The notes below the pieces were generated by a model, which saw nothing but the letters and a program-made list of their open reading frames with translations, did not search any database and was not told the DNA's origin. Below, in pieces: positions 35,987 through 45,307 of a stretch of 64,000 bases of DNA. Source of the DNA: Roseimicrobium gellanilyticum. GTDB lineage: Bacteria; Verrucomicrobiota; Verrucomicrobiia; Verrucomicrobiales; Verrucomicrobiaceae. A program made the translations under genes and the position numbers. The stretch covers positions 652,881 to 716,880 of the forward strand of contig NZ_QNRR01000002.1 in NCBI RefSeq assembly GCF_003315205.1, read 5' to 3'. Each line of letters begins with the position of its first letter. Position 1 is the first letter of the stretch.

Positions 35987-38686
35987 TCATACCTTGCTGA
36001 CGCTGGTCCTTGGGTTCTTGGGGCCTTCGGATCCCACCTTCTCGGATTTACTTGAGCCGAGGGAATCGCGGAGCTTGTTGGAGCTCTTGGTGCCCATACC
36101 GACATCGTGGCTGTCCTCGATACCGAGATCCGTTTTGCTCGGAGCTTTCTCGCTGCTCGTCATCTTGCTCCGGACGGAGTTGGTCTTGTCGACCTTCAAC
36201 TGGGAGTCGTCCCGTTCGACGGAGACTTCATCCTTCTTTGGAGAGTCCACACTGCGCTCCTGGGAGCCGCTCTTATCCACTGTCACCTTGGCGCCTTTCA
36301 TGCCCTGGCTCAGGTTCTCTTCCTGGGACGGGGCCTCCTTGGTGGGGCTGTAGATCTTTTTGCTCAGGAATTTGATCGCGTCTGACTGGCTCTTGTCCCG
36401 GTAGAGATCCACAGCCTCCTCGGCCTTCAATCCCACGCCCAGCTTGGCCATCAACCCCACGGCGCTATCCACTGGAACCTTCTGTGACTCGGTTTTGAGG
36501 TATTGCTCCATCGCTTCCTTGGTGACTGGCTTGTCACCAAGGTGTGCTTTCACTTCGGTCTTGAAGCGCTCAAGCAGGGCTTCCGTGGCGATGCCGGTGT
36601 CGCGAGCCAGCAGCTTCTTGCAAGCGTAGCTGTTGAGCTGGTCCATCGTGAGATCCTCCTTCTTGAGGTCCAGCGTGGGGTCCTCTTTCTTCAGGGCCGC
36701 GAGGCATTTCTCCGCAACCTTATCGAGCGCCTTTTGCTGTTTCTTGGAAAGACCTTCCAACTCACCGAGCTTGGTGTTCCCATCTTCTTTATTGGTCAGC
36801 GAAATCGTCTCCTTCAGCGCTTCCTTGATGGCCTGGCTGTTCACGTGACGGACGAGCTTGTAGATCCCGTACCCGATCGCCGCCGCCGCCGCTGCGCCAG
36901 CCAAAGCCCAGCCCACGGGGGTGAGCACGGCGGCAGCAGCGCCAGCCGCCGCGACGCCCGCTCCAACGATGGTGGCAATCGTGGCGGCACCTGCGGCAGC
37001 CGTTCCAATACCGCCTGCTGCCCCGAAGAAATTTTTCGTGGCGCTCAGTCCCTTGTCCACGGAGGTCTTCTTTTGCTTGAGGCGCAGTCGCTCGGCAATG
37101 GCAAGGAGTTCGGCATCGTCCTGCTTGATGCCGTCCTTTTGGGCGAGGGCGTCACTGGCCTTGTGTTTCAGGTTGAGGGCAGTCATGCGGCCTTTGTGGT
37201 CGTTGACCAGATCCACGGTATTCACCACGGCGGTCAGGGGCCCCACCACGACGCCGACCATGCCTCCGGCCAGTTTTGCACCTTCGGAGACCACGGTGCT
37301 GGCACCAGAGGATGCGACGGAGATGAGGTTCGCAGTCGCGGACTCGCCGTCCAGGAGGGACTTCACCAGCTTCGCGCGCTCCAGAGGGACGTCATCGTTG
37401 TACTGGTTGAGATCTTTCTGCGCCATGCGCATCTTGAGCTTGTCCGTCGAGAGGGATTCGCCCAGTTCGGTGCGCAGCTTTTTCAGTTCTTTTCTTTCTG
37501 TCTGGTAGGTGGCCTTCTTCTTCTGGACCCTGAGTTCAAGTTTCCTGCCGTCATCTTCGAGCCCCTCAATGTCCTTCTTGAGTTGTCGACGTTCTGATTT
37601 CGCGGCGGTCAGGTCATTCTTGAGCTTGTCCCGCTGCTCCATGAAGAAGCTCGTGCCGGAGATCTGGGTGGACTCGGGCTTGAGGGAACGGATGTTGTCA
37701 TCAATGTCCCGGAGCTTGCCTTCGATATTGGAGATCTCTTCTTTCTTCCTGGCGATTTGAGGATCGAGTTCCTCCTGGACCTTGGCCAGCTTGGATTGCG
37801 CCACGGAGAGTTTCTCATTGAGTCTTCGCTTCTCCCCTTCGTACACGTCTGTGCCGACACCGATCCCAGGCGCATCCTGAATGTTTTCCTCCAGCACCCG
37901 AAGCTGTCCCTCGATTTTCGAGATTTCTTCCACCAGAGGGGTTGCCCGGGTATCCCAGTCCTGTTCCAATTTGCCCAGAGCTGCATCGGCGCTGCTCAAG
38001 TCCTTCACCAGCCTGCTTTGCACCTGCTCAAGGAAACCGGTGCTCACACCCGATTCGCGTGAGATGGGGCGGAGATTCTCTTCGAGGGCACGCAGTTGTC
38101 CTTCGATATGCTCAATGTCCTTTTCCTTTGCACCGAGCGTGTCTCGTGTTTGCTGCAGTGTGTCATTGTGCTTCTGGAGCACGCGTTCGCTGGTCCTGAG
38201 GGACCTTTTGGCCTTGTTGGTTTCCTTCAATTGCTCGGCAACCTGTTTCTCCAGGGACTCTTCGCGCAATTTTTGAAGGCCGCCCTTTTCCACCGTCTGC
38301 AGATCGCGTTTTGCCTTGTCGACCTTCTGCTTTGCGAGGTAGATGTCGACGCCCGTTTCAAAGAGTTGGGTAACGCCGCCGACCACGGTGCCTGACTGGC
38401 CAAAGCCCTGGGCGGTGGAGCTGAGCTTGTCGGGATCACCCGTCTTGGCAACGGCGTCGGTGATCGCCTTGTAGCCTTTGCCCACGTTCTTGACTGTGGT
38501 CTTGACGTCCTTGTTGGTGATGACGGCTTTGAACTGTTCCCACCGGCTCACCTTCGCGGTCCGCTCCTTTTCCAGACGTTTCTCAACGGAACCCGTCAGA
38601 CGACCCTTGGCACTGTCGGAAAGGGTGACGGAGGACGTGCGGAAGGAATTGGTCTGTTCGTCGTCTTGCTTGGAACCTTTGGGCAT
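35987..38686 (-). CDS. Large coiled-coil protein with tandem repeats and hydrophobic hairpin
   Basis: 899 residues from ATG 38686, with a polar N-terminus and no signal peptide. Three tandem repeats of about 63 residues start at 194, 258 and 321, each opening with IEG(Q/K)LRxxxxNI. A long coiled coil runs to about 430. Then come two hydrophobic regions: about 449-495 (Gly/Val-rich) and about 547-613, very Ala/Gly-rich, able to form a membrane-inserting hairpin. The C-terminal 100 residues are charged and disordered (many Ser, Lys, Asp). The order coiled coil, amphipathic/Gly-rich hairpin, tail recalls translocators and pore-forming effectors, but homology is not shown. The YbjN-like gene lies upstream on the same strand. 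Confidence 0.88.
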   Translation of the reverse strand: MPKGSKQDDEQTNSFRTSSVTLSDSAKGRLTGSVEKRLEKERTAKVSRWEQFKAVITNKDVKTTVKNVGKGYKAITDAVAKTGDPDKLSSTAQGFGQSGTVVGGVTQLFETGVDIYLAKQKVDKAKRDLQTVEKGGLQKLREESLEKQVAEQLKETNKAKRSLRTSERVLQKHNDTLQQTRDTLGAKEKDIEHIEGQLRALEENLRPISRESGVSTGFLEQVQSRLVKDLSSADAALGKLEQDWDTRATPLVEEISKIEGQLRVLEENIQDAPGIGVGTDVYEGEKRRLNEKLSVAQSKLAKVQEELDPQIARKKEEISNIEGKLRDIDDNIRSLKPESTQISGTSFFMEQRDKLKNDLTAAKSERRQLKKDIEGLEDDGRKLELRVQKKKATYQTERKELKKLRTELGESLSTDKLKMRMAQKDLNQYNDDVPLERAKLVKSLLDGESATANLISVASSGASTVVSEGAKLAGGMVGVVVGPLTAVVNTVDLVNDHKGRMTALNLKHKASDALAQKDGIKQDDAELLAIAERLRLKQKKTSVDKGLSATKNFFGAAGGIGTAAAGAATIATIVGAGVAAAGAAAAVLTPVGWALAGAAAAAAIGYGIYKLVRHVNSQAIKEALKETISLTNKEDGNTKLGELEGLSKKQQKALDKVAEKCLAALKKEDPTLDLKKEDLTMDQLNSYACKKLLARDTGIATEALLERFKTEVKAHLGDKPVTKEAMEQYLKTESQKVPVDSAVGLMAKLGVGLKAEEAVDLYRDKSQSDAIKFLSKKIYSPTKEAPSQEENLSQGMKGAKVTVDKSGSQERSVDSPKKDEVSVERDDSQLKVDKTNSVRSKMTSSEKAPSKTDLGIEDSHDVGMGTKSSNKLRDSLGSSKSEKVGSEGPKNPRTSVSKV

Positions 38687-39013
38687 GGCGGTGGAGGGGT
38701 AGGGACTGCCTTGGTGGAAGCACTCTCCGGGGCAATGCAGCACCCGCGGATGCTCTGTGTGTCTCCGCGATACGCCCTGACAGCACCGATCCAAAATCAC
38801 GTTGTTGGCACAATCACCTGCGTAAAAATTTGGTTCGTACAGGTATGGATGGACCGCTGTGCCAAATGGTGAGCAAAATGTCACACCGGTTCAGTGCGCG
38901 ATAGGTCCAGCATAAATCTTGAGGCGGTCTCGAACGGGGGAAATAAAGGGAGCACACTGATATACCATGATGTGGTATATCAGTGCGCTGCAGGATCTGT
39001 CAGAGCGTGATGG
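38687..39013. other. Intergenic region between the YbjN-like and coiled-coil genes
   Basis: 327 bp between same-strand genes. It holds a perfect 13-bp inverted repeat (38955-38985) close to the upstream gene's stop and, nearer the coiled-coil gene, an open stretch without coding character (many Cys and Pro if translated). A separate promoter for the 899-residue gene is likely here. Confidence 0.45.
38955..38985. repeat. Perfect 13-bp inverted repeat, terminator or operator
   Basis: CACTGATATACCA (38955-38967), loop TGATG, TGGTATATCAGTG (38973-38985). It lies 28 bp after the YbjN-like gene stop. On the minus strand a pyrimidine run with TTTATTT follows, which fits a weak terminator; the AT-rich, fully symmetric stem would also suit a dimeric repressor. 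Confidence 0.6.
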
Positions 39014-39595
39014 CTACGCGCTGGCGAAGAGCGCAGGATCTCCCACGGAGGGAAGTTGCTGGCCACTTTCCTCCACCTCGCGGACGATGTCGTCATACTT
39101 CATCGTGCCGGCGCTCAGGGCTTCAAACTGGGAGGCATAAGCTTTGCAGGCGTACTCCATGGCGCTCACCACCTCCAGCAACACGTCGTGCGGGATGGCG
39201 CGGCTCTCCGTGGCCAGGCAGTAGCGCAGGAATACCGCCTCATCCTGCTCGCTCAGGCCAAATGCCCCGAGGGGCAGCATGCGGTTGACGAGGTTGCAGA
39301 AGCGCATGATCTCCAGGTAGCCGTCGACCTGGATGCGAAATGGGAGGATGAGCATGAACTGCGCAATGATGGCATCCTCTTCCTCCTCTTGAGCGCCAAA
39401 CGCCTCCGTCACGTCGTTGATGAAGAAGACCTCCACGCCGTATTCCCGATCTGGCTGGGGATCGTCGACGTTCAGCGAGATGTAGAGTCGCTCAAACACG
39501 CTTTCATCGGCAGCGGGCTGGTGGTCCGCGAAGTATTCGAACTCCTCGAGAGGTTCAATCAGGGCTTCGAGAGGGGACTTGGTTTCTTCAGACAT
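39014..39595 (-). CDS. YbjN-like (type III chaperone-like fold) protein
   Basis: 193 residues, strongly acidic, no signal peptide. Residues 90-175 show the YbjN pattern: a short hydrophobic strand (QFMLILPFRIQV), LEIMRFCNLVNRMLPLGAFGL (the N-x-x-LPLG block), VFLRYCLATES, and a helix ending in a G (AMEYACKAYASQFEALSAG). The fold resembles that of secretion chaperones such as CesT, though most YbjN proteins have no known secretion role. ATG 39595. The first half has no recognised domain. It sits 327 bp upstream of the large coiled-coil gene. Confidence 0.75.
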   Translation of the reverse strand: MSEETKSPLEALIEPLEEFEYFADHQPAADESVFERLYISLNVDDPQPDREYGVEVFFINDVTEAFGAQEEEEDAIIAQFMLILPFRIQVDGYLEIMRFCNLVNRMLPLGAFGLSEQDEAVFLRYCLATESRAIPHDVLLEVVSAMEYACKAYASQFEALSAGTMKYDDIVREVEESGQQLPSVGDPALFASA

Positions 39596-39733
39596 GGCGG
39601 AGGGAGGTGGATGTTCTCCGCGCCATACGTCCGCTCTTCAGGGAGCCCAAATCACGAAGTTGCCACAATTTCGCCCGTGCCACACACCGGCATGACATGT
39701 GAAAACGTCGTCACCTGGAGAACTGCTCCGGCC

Positions 39734-41074
39734 TCATGGGGCCGCACCTCTGCCGCCGCCGCCACGAGACCATCGCCTCTGTACGCCCCGCTGCCAGATG
39801 TAGCGCTGGAAGAGGACCTTCATTGCCGCCGTCATGGGCACAGCAAGGATGGCTCCCAGCAAGCCGCCCATGATGAGCGACCAGACAAAGACCGACACAA
39901 TGACCGTCATCGGGTGAAGTCCCACACTGTCTCCGACAATCTTCGGCGTGATGAAGAGGCCGTCGATCTGCTGCACGACCACGAAAATGGCGGTCACCAC
40001 GAGAGGGAAGACCCACCAGGGGCTGTCTGCTGGCACCAGATAGCTGCCCCCTTGCACGGAGGCAATAATGACCGCGGGAATCCAGCAGATGATGATCCCA
40101 AGGTAGGGAATGATACCCAGCACGCACAACACCAGACCGATGAGCCAGCCAAACTTCACCCCTACAATCACAAGCCCGAGTCCGGTGGCAAAGCCATTGA
40201 TGAGACTCACGACGAGCTGGCCACGGAAGAAGGCGATCAGGTAGCGATTGATTTCGGTCAGCGTGTCGACCACATCATCCTTGAACTCGGAGGCCCGGAG
40301 CGGCACGTAATTCGACCAGCTGTTGGTAATTTTCGGGCTCTCCGTGAGGAAGTAGTAGAGGTAGAGCGGCACGATGATCATCGAGAGGAAGAAGCCGAAG
40401 ATACCGAGGAAACCGCCGACGCTTGAGCGGACGAAGTCCCACAGCCGCTGGCCCATTTCCGGCAGTGTCTTGCCGACCCAGTCACCGCTGAGGAGATCCT
40501 GCAGGGTATAGGCTGCGACTCCGTTCTTTCCATCGGGGGAGGCCGTGTCAACGGGGGGCGTGGTTGGCGAGGGTGTCACCACGGGTGCGGGCTGACCATC
40601 TGTCCCGTCTTGGGAAGCTGGAGTTTCCCAGTGCAGCAGATCGACGCCGTACTCCTTGAGCTTTTCATTCCACTTGGTGGCGAACTCGGTCACGTTCTTT
40701 TTCGCCGTGCGGGTGTACTCCGGCATTTTGCCCGCCAGCTCGGCCCCTTGATGAGCGAAGGCAGGAACGATGATGAAGCTGATGCCGACAATCGCGGTGA
40801 TGGATACGGTGAATACCACCCAAACCGCTGTCTGCCGGGAGAGGCCCCATTTCTTCAGCTTCACCACGACGGGCTCCAGCAGGTAGGCAATCACCCCGGC
40901 CACAGCGAAGGGAATCAAAATCGGCTGCAGGAACGAAAGGACCCGCGTGATGATCCAGATGAATCCGACCAGAAGCGTACCGATTACCGCCACGGACAGA
41001 GCCGTGATTGCCATCCACATGGCTTTCTTCTGGAAGGCATTCGGAACACTGGGGGTCGGATTGCTGCTCGCCAC
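39734..41074 (-). CDS. AI-2E family transporter (PerM/UPF0118)
   Basis: 446-residue inner-membrane protein of the AI-2 exporter/PerM family. The N-terminus has two membrane helices (LSVAVIGTLLVGFIWII and LQPILIPFAVAGVIAYLLEPVV, the latter the family motif PFxxAxxxAYxLxPxV). The C-terminal part has FFRGQLVVSLINGFATGLGLVIVG and GIIPYLGIIICWIPAV, then LFITPKIVGDSVGLHPMTVIVSV, all conserved. Between them is a Pro/Thr/Asp-rich insert (about 130-165) in the large periplasmic region. GTG start 41074. Whether it moves AI-2 or Na+/H+ is unknown. Confidence 0.93.
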   Translation of the reverse strand: MASSNPTPSVPNAFQKKAMWMAITALSVAVIGTLLVGFIWIITRVLSFLQPILIPFAVAGVIAYLLEPVVVKLKKWGLSRQTAVWVVFTVSITAIVGISFIIVPAFAHQGAELAGKMPEYTRTAKKNVTEFATKWNEKLKEYGVDLLHWETPASQDGTDGQPAPVVTPSPTTPPVDTASPDGKNGVAAYTLQDLLSGDWVGKTLPEMGQRLWDFVRSSVGGFLGIFGFFLSMIIVPLYLYYFLTESPKITNSWSNYVPLRASEFKDDVVDTLTEINRYLIAFFRGQLVVSLINGFATGLGLVIVGVKFGWLIGLVLCVLGIIPYLGIIICWIPAVIIASVQGGSYLVPADSPWWVFPLVVTAIFVVVQQIDGLFITPKIVGDSVGLHPMTVIVSVFVWSLIMGGLLGAILAVPMTAAMKVLFQRYIWQRGVQRRWSRGGGGRGAAP

Positions 41075-41168
41075 GGCCGCATGCTAGCGGGATTCTTCCA
41101 ATGGACAAGTGTCTCAGGCCAAAAACGGAATGCGGGCATCGGAGCGCTGAAAGTCCCGCCCCTGCACG

Positions 41169-41198
41169 AAAAAGGCGCGACCGAAGCCGCGCCTTTTT
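41169..41198 (-). terminator. Rho-independent terminator (bidirectional) of icd
   Basis: AAAAAGGCGCG (41169-41179) pairs perfectly with CGCGCCTTTTT (41188-41198), with an 8-nt loop. On the minus strand it follows the icd stop by 34 bp and ends in T5; it would work in both directions. Confidence 0.92.
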
Positions 41199-41231
41199 CT
41201 TATTGGTCTGCTGTCAGGCAAGTCGCCGCGC

Positions 41232-42485
41232 TTACATGTGCGCGATGATGTTGTCGCCAAACTCGCTGCACTTGATCTTCGTGGCGCCGTCCATGAGGCG
41301 GGCGAAGTCGTAGGTGACCTTCTTGCTGCCGATGGCGCCATTCAGGCCCTTGATGATGAGGTCAGCGACGTCGTTCCAGCCCATGTAGCGGAACATCATT
41401 TCACCGCTCAGCACCACGGATCCGGGGTTCACCACGTCCTGGTCCGCATACTTTGGAGCCGTGCCGTGTGTGGCTTCGAAGATGGCGTGGCCGGAGATGT
41501 AGTTGATGTTGCCGCCAGGAGCGATGCCGATGCCGCCCACCTGCGCCGCAAGGGCGTCGCTGAGGTAGTCACCGTTGAGGTTCAGGGTGGCAATGACGTC
41601 GAAGTCTTCCGGACGGGTCAGCACCTGCTGAAGGGTGATGTCGGCGATGGCGTCCTTGATGATGATGCCGTTGGGCAGCTTGCACCAGGGGCCGCCGTCG
41701 ATTTCGACTGCGCCGAATTCTTCCTTGGCCAGTTCATAACCCCAGTCGCGGAAGGCGCCTTCGGTGAACTTCATGATGTTGCCCTTGTGCACGAGGGTCA
41801 CGCTCTTCTTGCCCTGCTCGATCGCGTACTTGATGGCCGCGCGCACGAGGCGTTGCGTGCCGGGCTTGGACACAGGCTTGATGCCCACGCCCACGCTGGA
41901 GACGTCTTCGGTGCCGAAGCGCACCTTCTTGAAATCCTTCGGGTACTCGGTCTCAAGGAACTTCAGCACCTTGAGCGCCTGCTCGCTGCCAGCCTGGAAG
42001 TCGATGCCGGCGTAAATGTCCTCGGTATTCTCGCGGAAGATGACCATGTCCACGGCTTCCGGGCGCTTCACGGGGCTGGGCACGCCGGTGAAGTATTGCA
42101 CAGGGCGAAGGCAGACATAGAGATCCAGAAGCTGGCGCAGGGCCACATTCAGGGAGCGGATACCACCGCCGACGGGTGTGGTGAGCGGTCCCTTGATGCC
42201 TACGAGGAATTCCTTGAAGGCTTCCACCGTGTCATCGGGCAGCCAGTTGTCGAACTTGGTCTTGCTGGCCTCACCGGCGAAGACTTCCATCCAGGAGATT
42301 TTCTTGCTGCCGCCGGAGGCCTTTTCCACCGCCGCGTCAAACACGCGCACGCTGGAGGCCCAGATGTCACGTCCGGTACCGTCGCCGCGGATGAAGGGGA
42401 TGATGGGATTGTTCGGGACGTTCAGCTTGCCGTTGCTGATGCTGATCTTCTCCCCGGAGGGGACGGTGCAGGTCGTGTAGGCCAT
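41232..42485 (-). CDS. icd: NADP-dependent isocitrate dehydrogenase
   Basis: TCA-cycle enzyme that oxidises isocitrate to 2-oxoglutarate. 417 residues, the length of E. coli-type Icd. N-terminus [19 protein letters not shown]. The substrate site includes the phosphorylation-type serine in [13 protein letters not shown], then [32 protein letters not shown] and [32 protein letters not shown] (cofactor region) has the residues of NADP-using enzymes (HGTAPKYA). ATG 42485; the frame stays open upstream to 42551. Followed by a strong terminator, so monocistronic. Confidence 0.98.
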   Translation of the reverse strand: MAYTTCTVPSGEKISISNGKLNVPNNPIIPFIRGDGTGRDIWASSVRVFDAAVEKASGGSKKISWMEVFAGEASKTKFDNWLPDDTVEAFKEFLVGIKGPLTTPVGGGIRSLNVALRQLLDLYVCLRPVQYFTGVPSPVKRPEAVDMVIFRENTEDIYAGIDFQAGSEQALKVLKFLETEYPKDFKKVRFGTEDVSSVGVGIKPVSKPGTQRLVRAAIKYAIEQGKKSVTLVHKGNIMKFTEGAFRDWGYELAKEEFGAVEIDGGPWCKLPNGIIIKDAIADITLQQVLTRPEDFDVIATLNLNGDYLSDALAAQVGGIGIAPGGNINYISGHAIFEATHGTAPKYADQDVVNPGSVVLSGEMMFRYMGWNDVADLIIKGLNGAIGSKKVTYDFARLMDGATKIKCSEFGDNIIAHM

Positions 42486-42689
42486 GATGCGGATGAAGTC
42501 TTGCTTTGCGTGAATTCGTACGCCTGCGGAGACAGCCGGGAGAGACCCCACCGGCTCGGCAGGGGGCGCACATTAAGCAACAACCATGCAAAGGGTAAAG
42601 GGCAATCTTGAGCCTCCCGGAAGCCAACTTGGGGCGGGGACCTGTGAAAAGGAATCCCTTCCGGAATCTGCGTCCTATGTATTCTTAGT

Positions 42690-42965
42690 ATGAAGACTCA
42701 ATTGGACGTTCGCCTCCACAGTTTCGAAGTTTGGGCGCTAGCTCTCATTCGAAACACTGCCGCACAGGTTGGTATCAACGATCCCCAGCGAGATGACTTT
42801 GACTCTCTTGAGCGGGAATTCGCCATTTGCCACCCGGTAGCTTGGGGATTGCTGGCTGACTTTGCGAATGCGGTTTGGGACGCCCGTTTCAACCACAATC
42901 CCGCAGCAGGGTCCGAGGCGGACAAGGCCAAACGCCGTTTTCGCGTGGTTTGGGATTCTCGGTGA
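42690..42965 (+). CDS. Hypothetical protein, 91 aa
   Basis: Small soluble protein with Trp- and Phe-containing helical segments (HSFEVWALALIRNTAAQVG, VAWGLLADFANAVWDARF). ATG at 42690 in a 580-bp gap between icd and the MFS gene. No family recognised and no clear ribosome site. The amino acid composition is protein-like, and the competing frame on the other strand is less so. Moderate confidence only. Confidence 0.45.
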   Translation: MKTQLDVRLHSFEVWALALIRNTAAQVGINDPQRDDFDSLEREFAICHPVAWGLLADFANAVWDARFNHNPAAGSEADKAKRRFRVVWDSR

Positions 42966-43065
42966 GGCAAATCGCAGTGGCTCCCAGTTGTCATTTGCTT
43001 GTTGTTGAACTACAGACGTCTAGAATGGGGCGACCTCCAGCTTGGGTTTGCCGTTTCCGCGTCTG

Positions 43066-43719
43066 ATGCCTCATCCGCAAGCCAATCCCGCTCTTCCCGT
43101 TTCCTCCTTCCCCCGGGCGGTGCTGTTCCCAGTGTTCGTCATTTCTGGGGTGTCCGCGCTCATCTATCAGCTCGTCTGGCAGCGCATGCTGCTCATGATT
43201 TACGGGAGCAATTCCGAATCCGTAGCCATGGTGGTGGCGGCATTCCTCATGGGCCTGGGCATTGGCAGCCTGCTGGGTGGCTGGATTTCCCAGAATGAGA
43301 GGCTGCCGCTCGTACTCTTCTTTTCCGCGGCAGAATTGGGAGTGGGTCTGTACGGCCTGTGCTCCGTGGCGCTTTTCCAGTGGGTGGGCGGCATCACGGT
43401 GGGGGTGGGTTCGCTGATGACGGGAATGCTCGCCTTTGCCCTGGTCTTCCTGCCGACGTTGCTCATGGGCTCCACCTTGCCGCTGCTGGTCGCGCAGCAG
43501 GTCCGGACGACGGGAGATGTCGGTGACTCTGTAAGCTGGCTCTATTTCGTGAACACCTTGGGCGCGGCCCTCGGCGCCTTCCTTGCGGCGCTCTGGCTGC
43601 TGCGCGTGACGGGACTTGGTGGAGCCGTAAAGGTAGCGGCCGGGCTGAACTTGCTGGTGTCCGTGTTCGTCCTCGTTACCTGGATGCTGCGCAGGAGGGC
43701 GGCTGGTGGACTGTCATGA
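43066..43719 (+). CDS. Spermidine-synthase-like MFS protein, N-terminal half
   Basis: 217-residue membrane protein equal to the first six-helix half of the fused MFS/spermidine-synthase family. ISGVSALIYQLVWQRMLLMIYG is the family N-terminal motif (GxxALxYQxxWxR); FLMGLGIGSLLGGWIS, PTLLMGSTLPLL and WLYFVNTLGAALGAFLA follow. It ends just after the sixth helix and overlaps the next gene by ATGA (43716-43719), so the two halves are probably made together. ATG 43066 is chosen; TTG 43042 is an alternative. Split, where most relatives are a single chain. Confidence 0.85.
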   Translation: MPHPQANPALPVSSFPRAVLFPVFVISGVSALIYQLVWQRMLLMIYGSNSESVAMVVAAFLMGLGIGSLLGGWISQNERLPLVLFFSAAELGVGLYGLCSVALFQWVGGITVGVGSLMTGMLAFALVFLPTLLMGSTLPLLVAQQVRTTGDVGDSVSWLYFVNTLGAALGAFLAALWLLRVTGLGGAVKVAAGLNLLVSVFVLVTWMLRRRAAGGLS

Positions 43720-45293
43720 CGGACGCGAGCGCTTCTTCCACATCCTCAAGCCGTCGGTTGACCCTGCGGCAGGCGTGGCTGCTGAGTGCCGCGACAGGAT
43801 TCCTCTCTCTTGCCTGGGAAATCGTGTGGATGCGTCTGTACAATTTCACGACCTCCTCCCGGGCTCTGGCCTTTGGCCTCATGCTGGGTGCGTATCTGCT
43901 GGGGCTGGCCGTAGGTTCGTTGTGGAGCCGGAAATGGCAGCGTCTGGGCACGGATGGAACGGCGCCACTCGGCACGCTCGCCGGTCTTATCAGCCGGGCA
44001 AATCTGGTTGCCTTCCTGGTGGTGCCGCTGGTGTCCTGGCTCGTGATGGTGATGTGGTGGCCGTGGACGCTCCTCATCGTGATGGGAGCAGCGGCAGCAC
44101 TCGGGACCATACTGCCTCTCATCTGTCATCTCGCCATTCCACCGGATGCGCAGGCGGGGCAGCGTATGGCGGGCGTGTATCTCGCCAATATCATAGGCTC
44201 CGGTTTGGGAAGTCTGCTGACTGGCTTTGTGCTGATGGAGTGGCTTCCGCTCGTGTGGCTGTGCACCCTCCTGCTTCTTGGCGGAGTCGTGATTGCCATC
44301 GCACTCCGGCTTCGCGCTGGCATGGGTGCTGAGGTGTACTCCGGCTATGTGGTTCTGCTGCTCATCGTGCCGGCCATCATGCTCGGCTATGCGGGGCTGT
44401 GGGAGCGTCTCCACTACCGGGATGACTATCAGTGGGGGATGAAATTTGCCAAGGCCATCGAAAGCCGCCATGGCGTGATCCTGGTGGATGACAAGGGCAC
44501 CATCTACGGCAATGGCGCATACGATGGATCGCTGGAGGTTTTCCTGAAGCCGGACTCCTGGCTGGTGCGCCCCTACTACATCGCCGCGCTGCACCCCAAG
44601 CCAAAGCGAGTGCTTGTCATCGGCGTGTCCGGCGGAGCGTGGACACAAATTCTCGCGCATCATCCCGACGTGGAGGAGGTGATTGGCGTGGAGATCAGTG
44701 ACCCCTACCTGCGGCTCATTCATGATTCTCCCACGGTTGCCAGCCTGCATCACAATCCCAAGGTGAAGCTGGTCATCGATGATGGCCGCCGATGGTTGAA
44801 GCGAAACCCCAACGAACGCTTTGATCTCATCATGATGAACACGACGCATCACTGGCGTGAGTTCGCCTCGGCACTGCTTTCACGGGAGTTCCTTGAGCTG
44901 GCAAAATCCCACCTCGCGGAGGGCGGCATTGTTGCGTGGAACACCACTGAGTCCCTCCGTTCTGCAAAGACTGGCCTGGTGGTGTTTCCTGAGAGCATCA
45001 CGCTCATGAACTTCTTCGTTGGAAGCGACGCTCCCCTGGTGATGGACAAGGGACGCTGGCGTTCCCTGCTGGAGCGCTGGCGCATGGATGATGTGCCGGT
45101 GTTTGACCTCACGACCCAACAAGGACGCGAGGATCTGGAAAAGTGCGTGGCCTTCCCTGATTTCGAAGGTCCCTGGGAACGCAGTCATCACTGGCGCTGG
45201 CAGGACCGCGCCCGCATCGAGGCTCGTGTGGGGGACGCCGAGATCATCACGGATGACAACCTCGGCCACGAGTTCGACTGGCGGAACTGGTAG
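43716..45293 (+). CDS. Spermidine-synthase-like MFS protein, C-terminal half with methyltransferase-like domain
   Basis: 525 residues. The N-terminus repeats the family motif (LLSAATGFLSLAWEIVWMRLYNF), followed by five or six membrane helices with GAYLLGLAVGSL and VYLANIIGSGLGSLLTGF. From about 230 comes a soluble Rossmann domain of spermidine-synthase type: GVSGGAWTQIL (SAM-like loop), VIGVEISDPYLRL (acidic residue after beta 2), VIDDGRRWL (D-x-R) and LIMMNTTHHW. The gatekeeping Asp of true aminopropyltransferases is not seen in the expected D(S/T)xD form, so polyamine synthesis is doubtful. Probably a membrane-tethered transferase of unknown substrate. Confidence 0.85.
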   Translation: MTDASASSTSSSRRLTLRQAWLLSAATGFLSLAWEIVWMRLYNFTTSSRALAFGLMLGAYLLGLAVGSLWSRKWQRLGTDGTAPLGTLAGLISRANLVAFLVVPLVSWLVMVMWWPWTLLIVMGAAAALGTILPLICHLAIPPDAQAGQRMAGVYLANIIGSGLGSLLTGFVLMEWLPLVWLCTLLLLGGVVIAIALRLRAGMGAEVYSGYVVLLLIVPAIMLGYAGLWERLHYRDDYQWGMKFAKAIESRHGVILVDDKGTIYGNGAYDGSLEVFLKPDSWLVRPYYIAALHPKPKRVLVIGVSGGAWTQILAHHPDVEEVIGVEISDPYLRLIHDSPTVASLHHNPKVKLVIDDGRRWLKRNPNERFDLIMMNTTHHWREFASALLSREFLELAKSHLAEGGIVAWNTTESLRSAKTGLVVFPESITLMNFFVGSDAPLVMDKGRWRSLLERWRMDDVPVFDLTTQQGREDLEKCVAFPDFEGPWERSHHWRWQDRARIEARVGDAEIITDDNLGHEFDWRNW

Positions 45294-45299
45294 GAGGAG
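45293..45299 (+). promoter_or_regulatory. Strong ribosome binding site for the AlkZ-like gene
   Basis: GGAGGAG starting on the last base of the preceding stop codon, 8 nt before ATG 45308. It is one of few near-consensus sites in the window and implies translation from the same mRNA as the upstream pair. Confidence 0.75.
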
Positions 45300-45307
45300 A
45301 GATTCGT

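Noticed and set aside
41238-42611. Long open frame (457 codons) on the plus strand
   Set aside because: It is the antisense of icd; His/Val/Glu-rich composition and no family motif, explained by the GC-rich third positions of icd.
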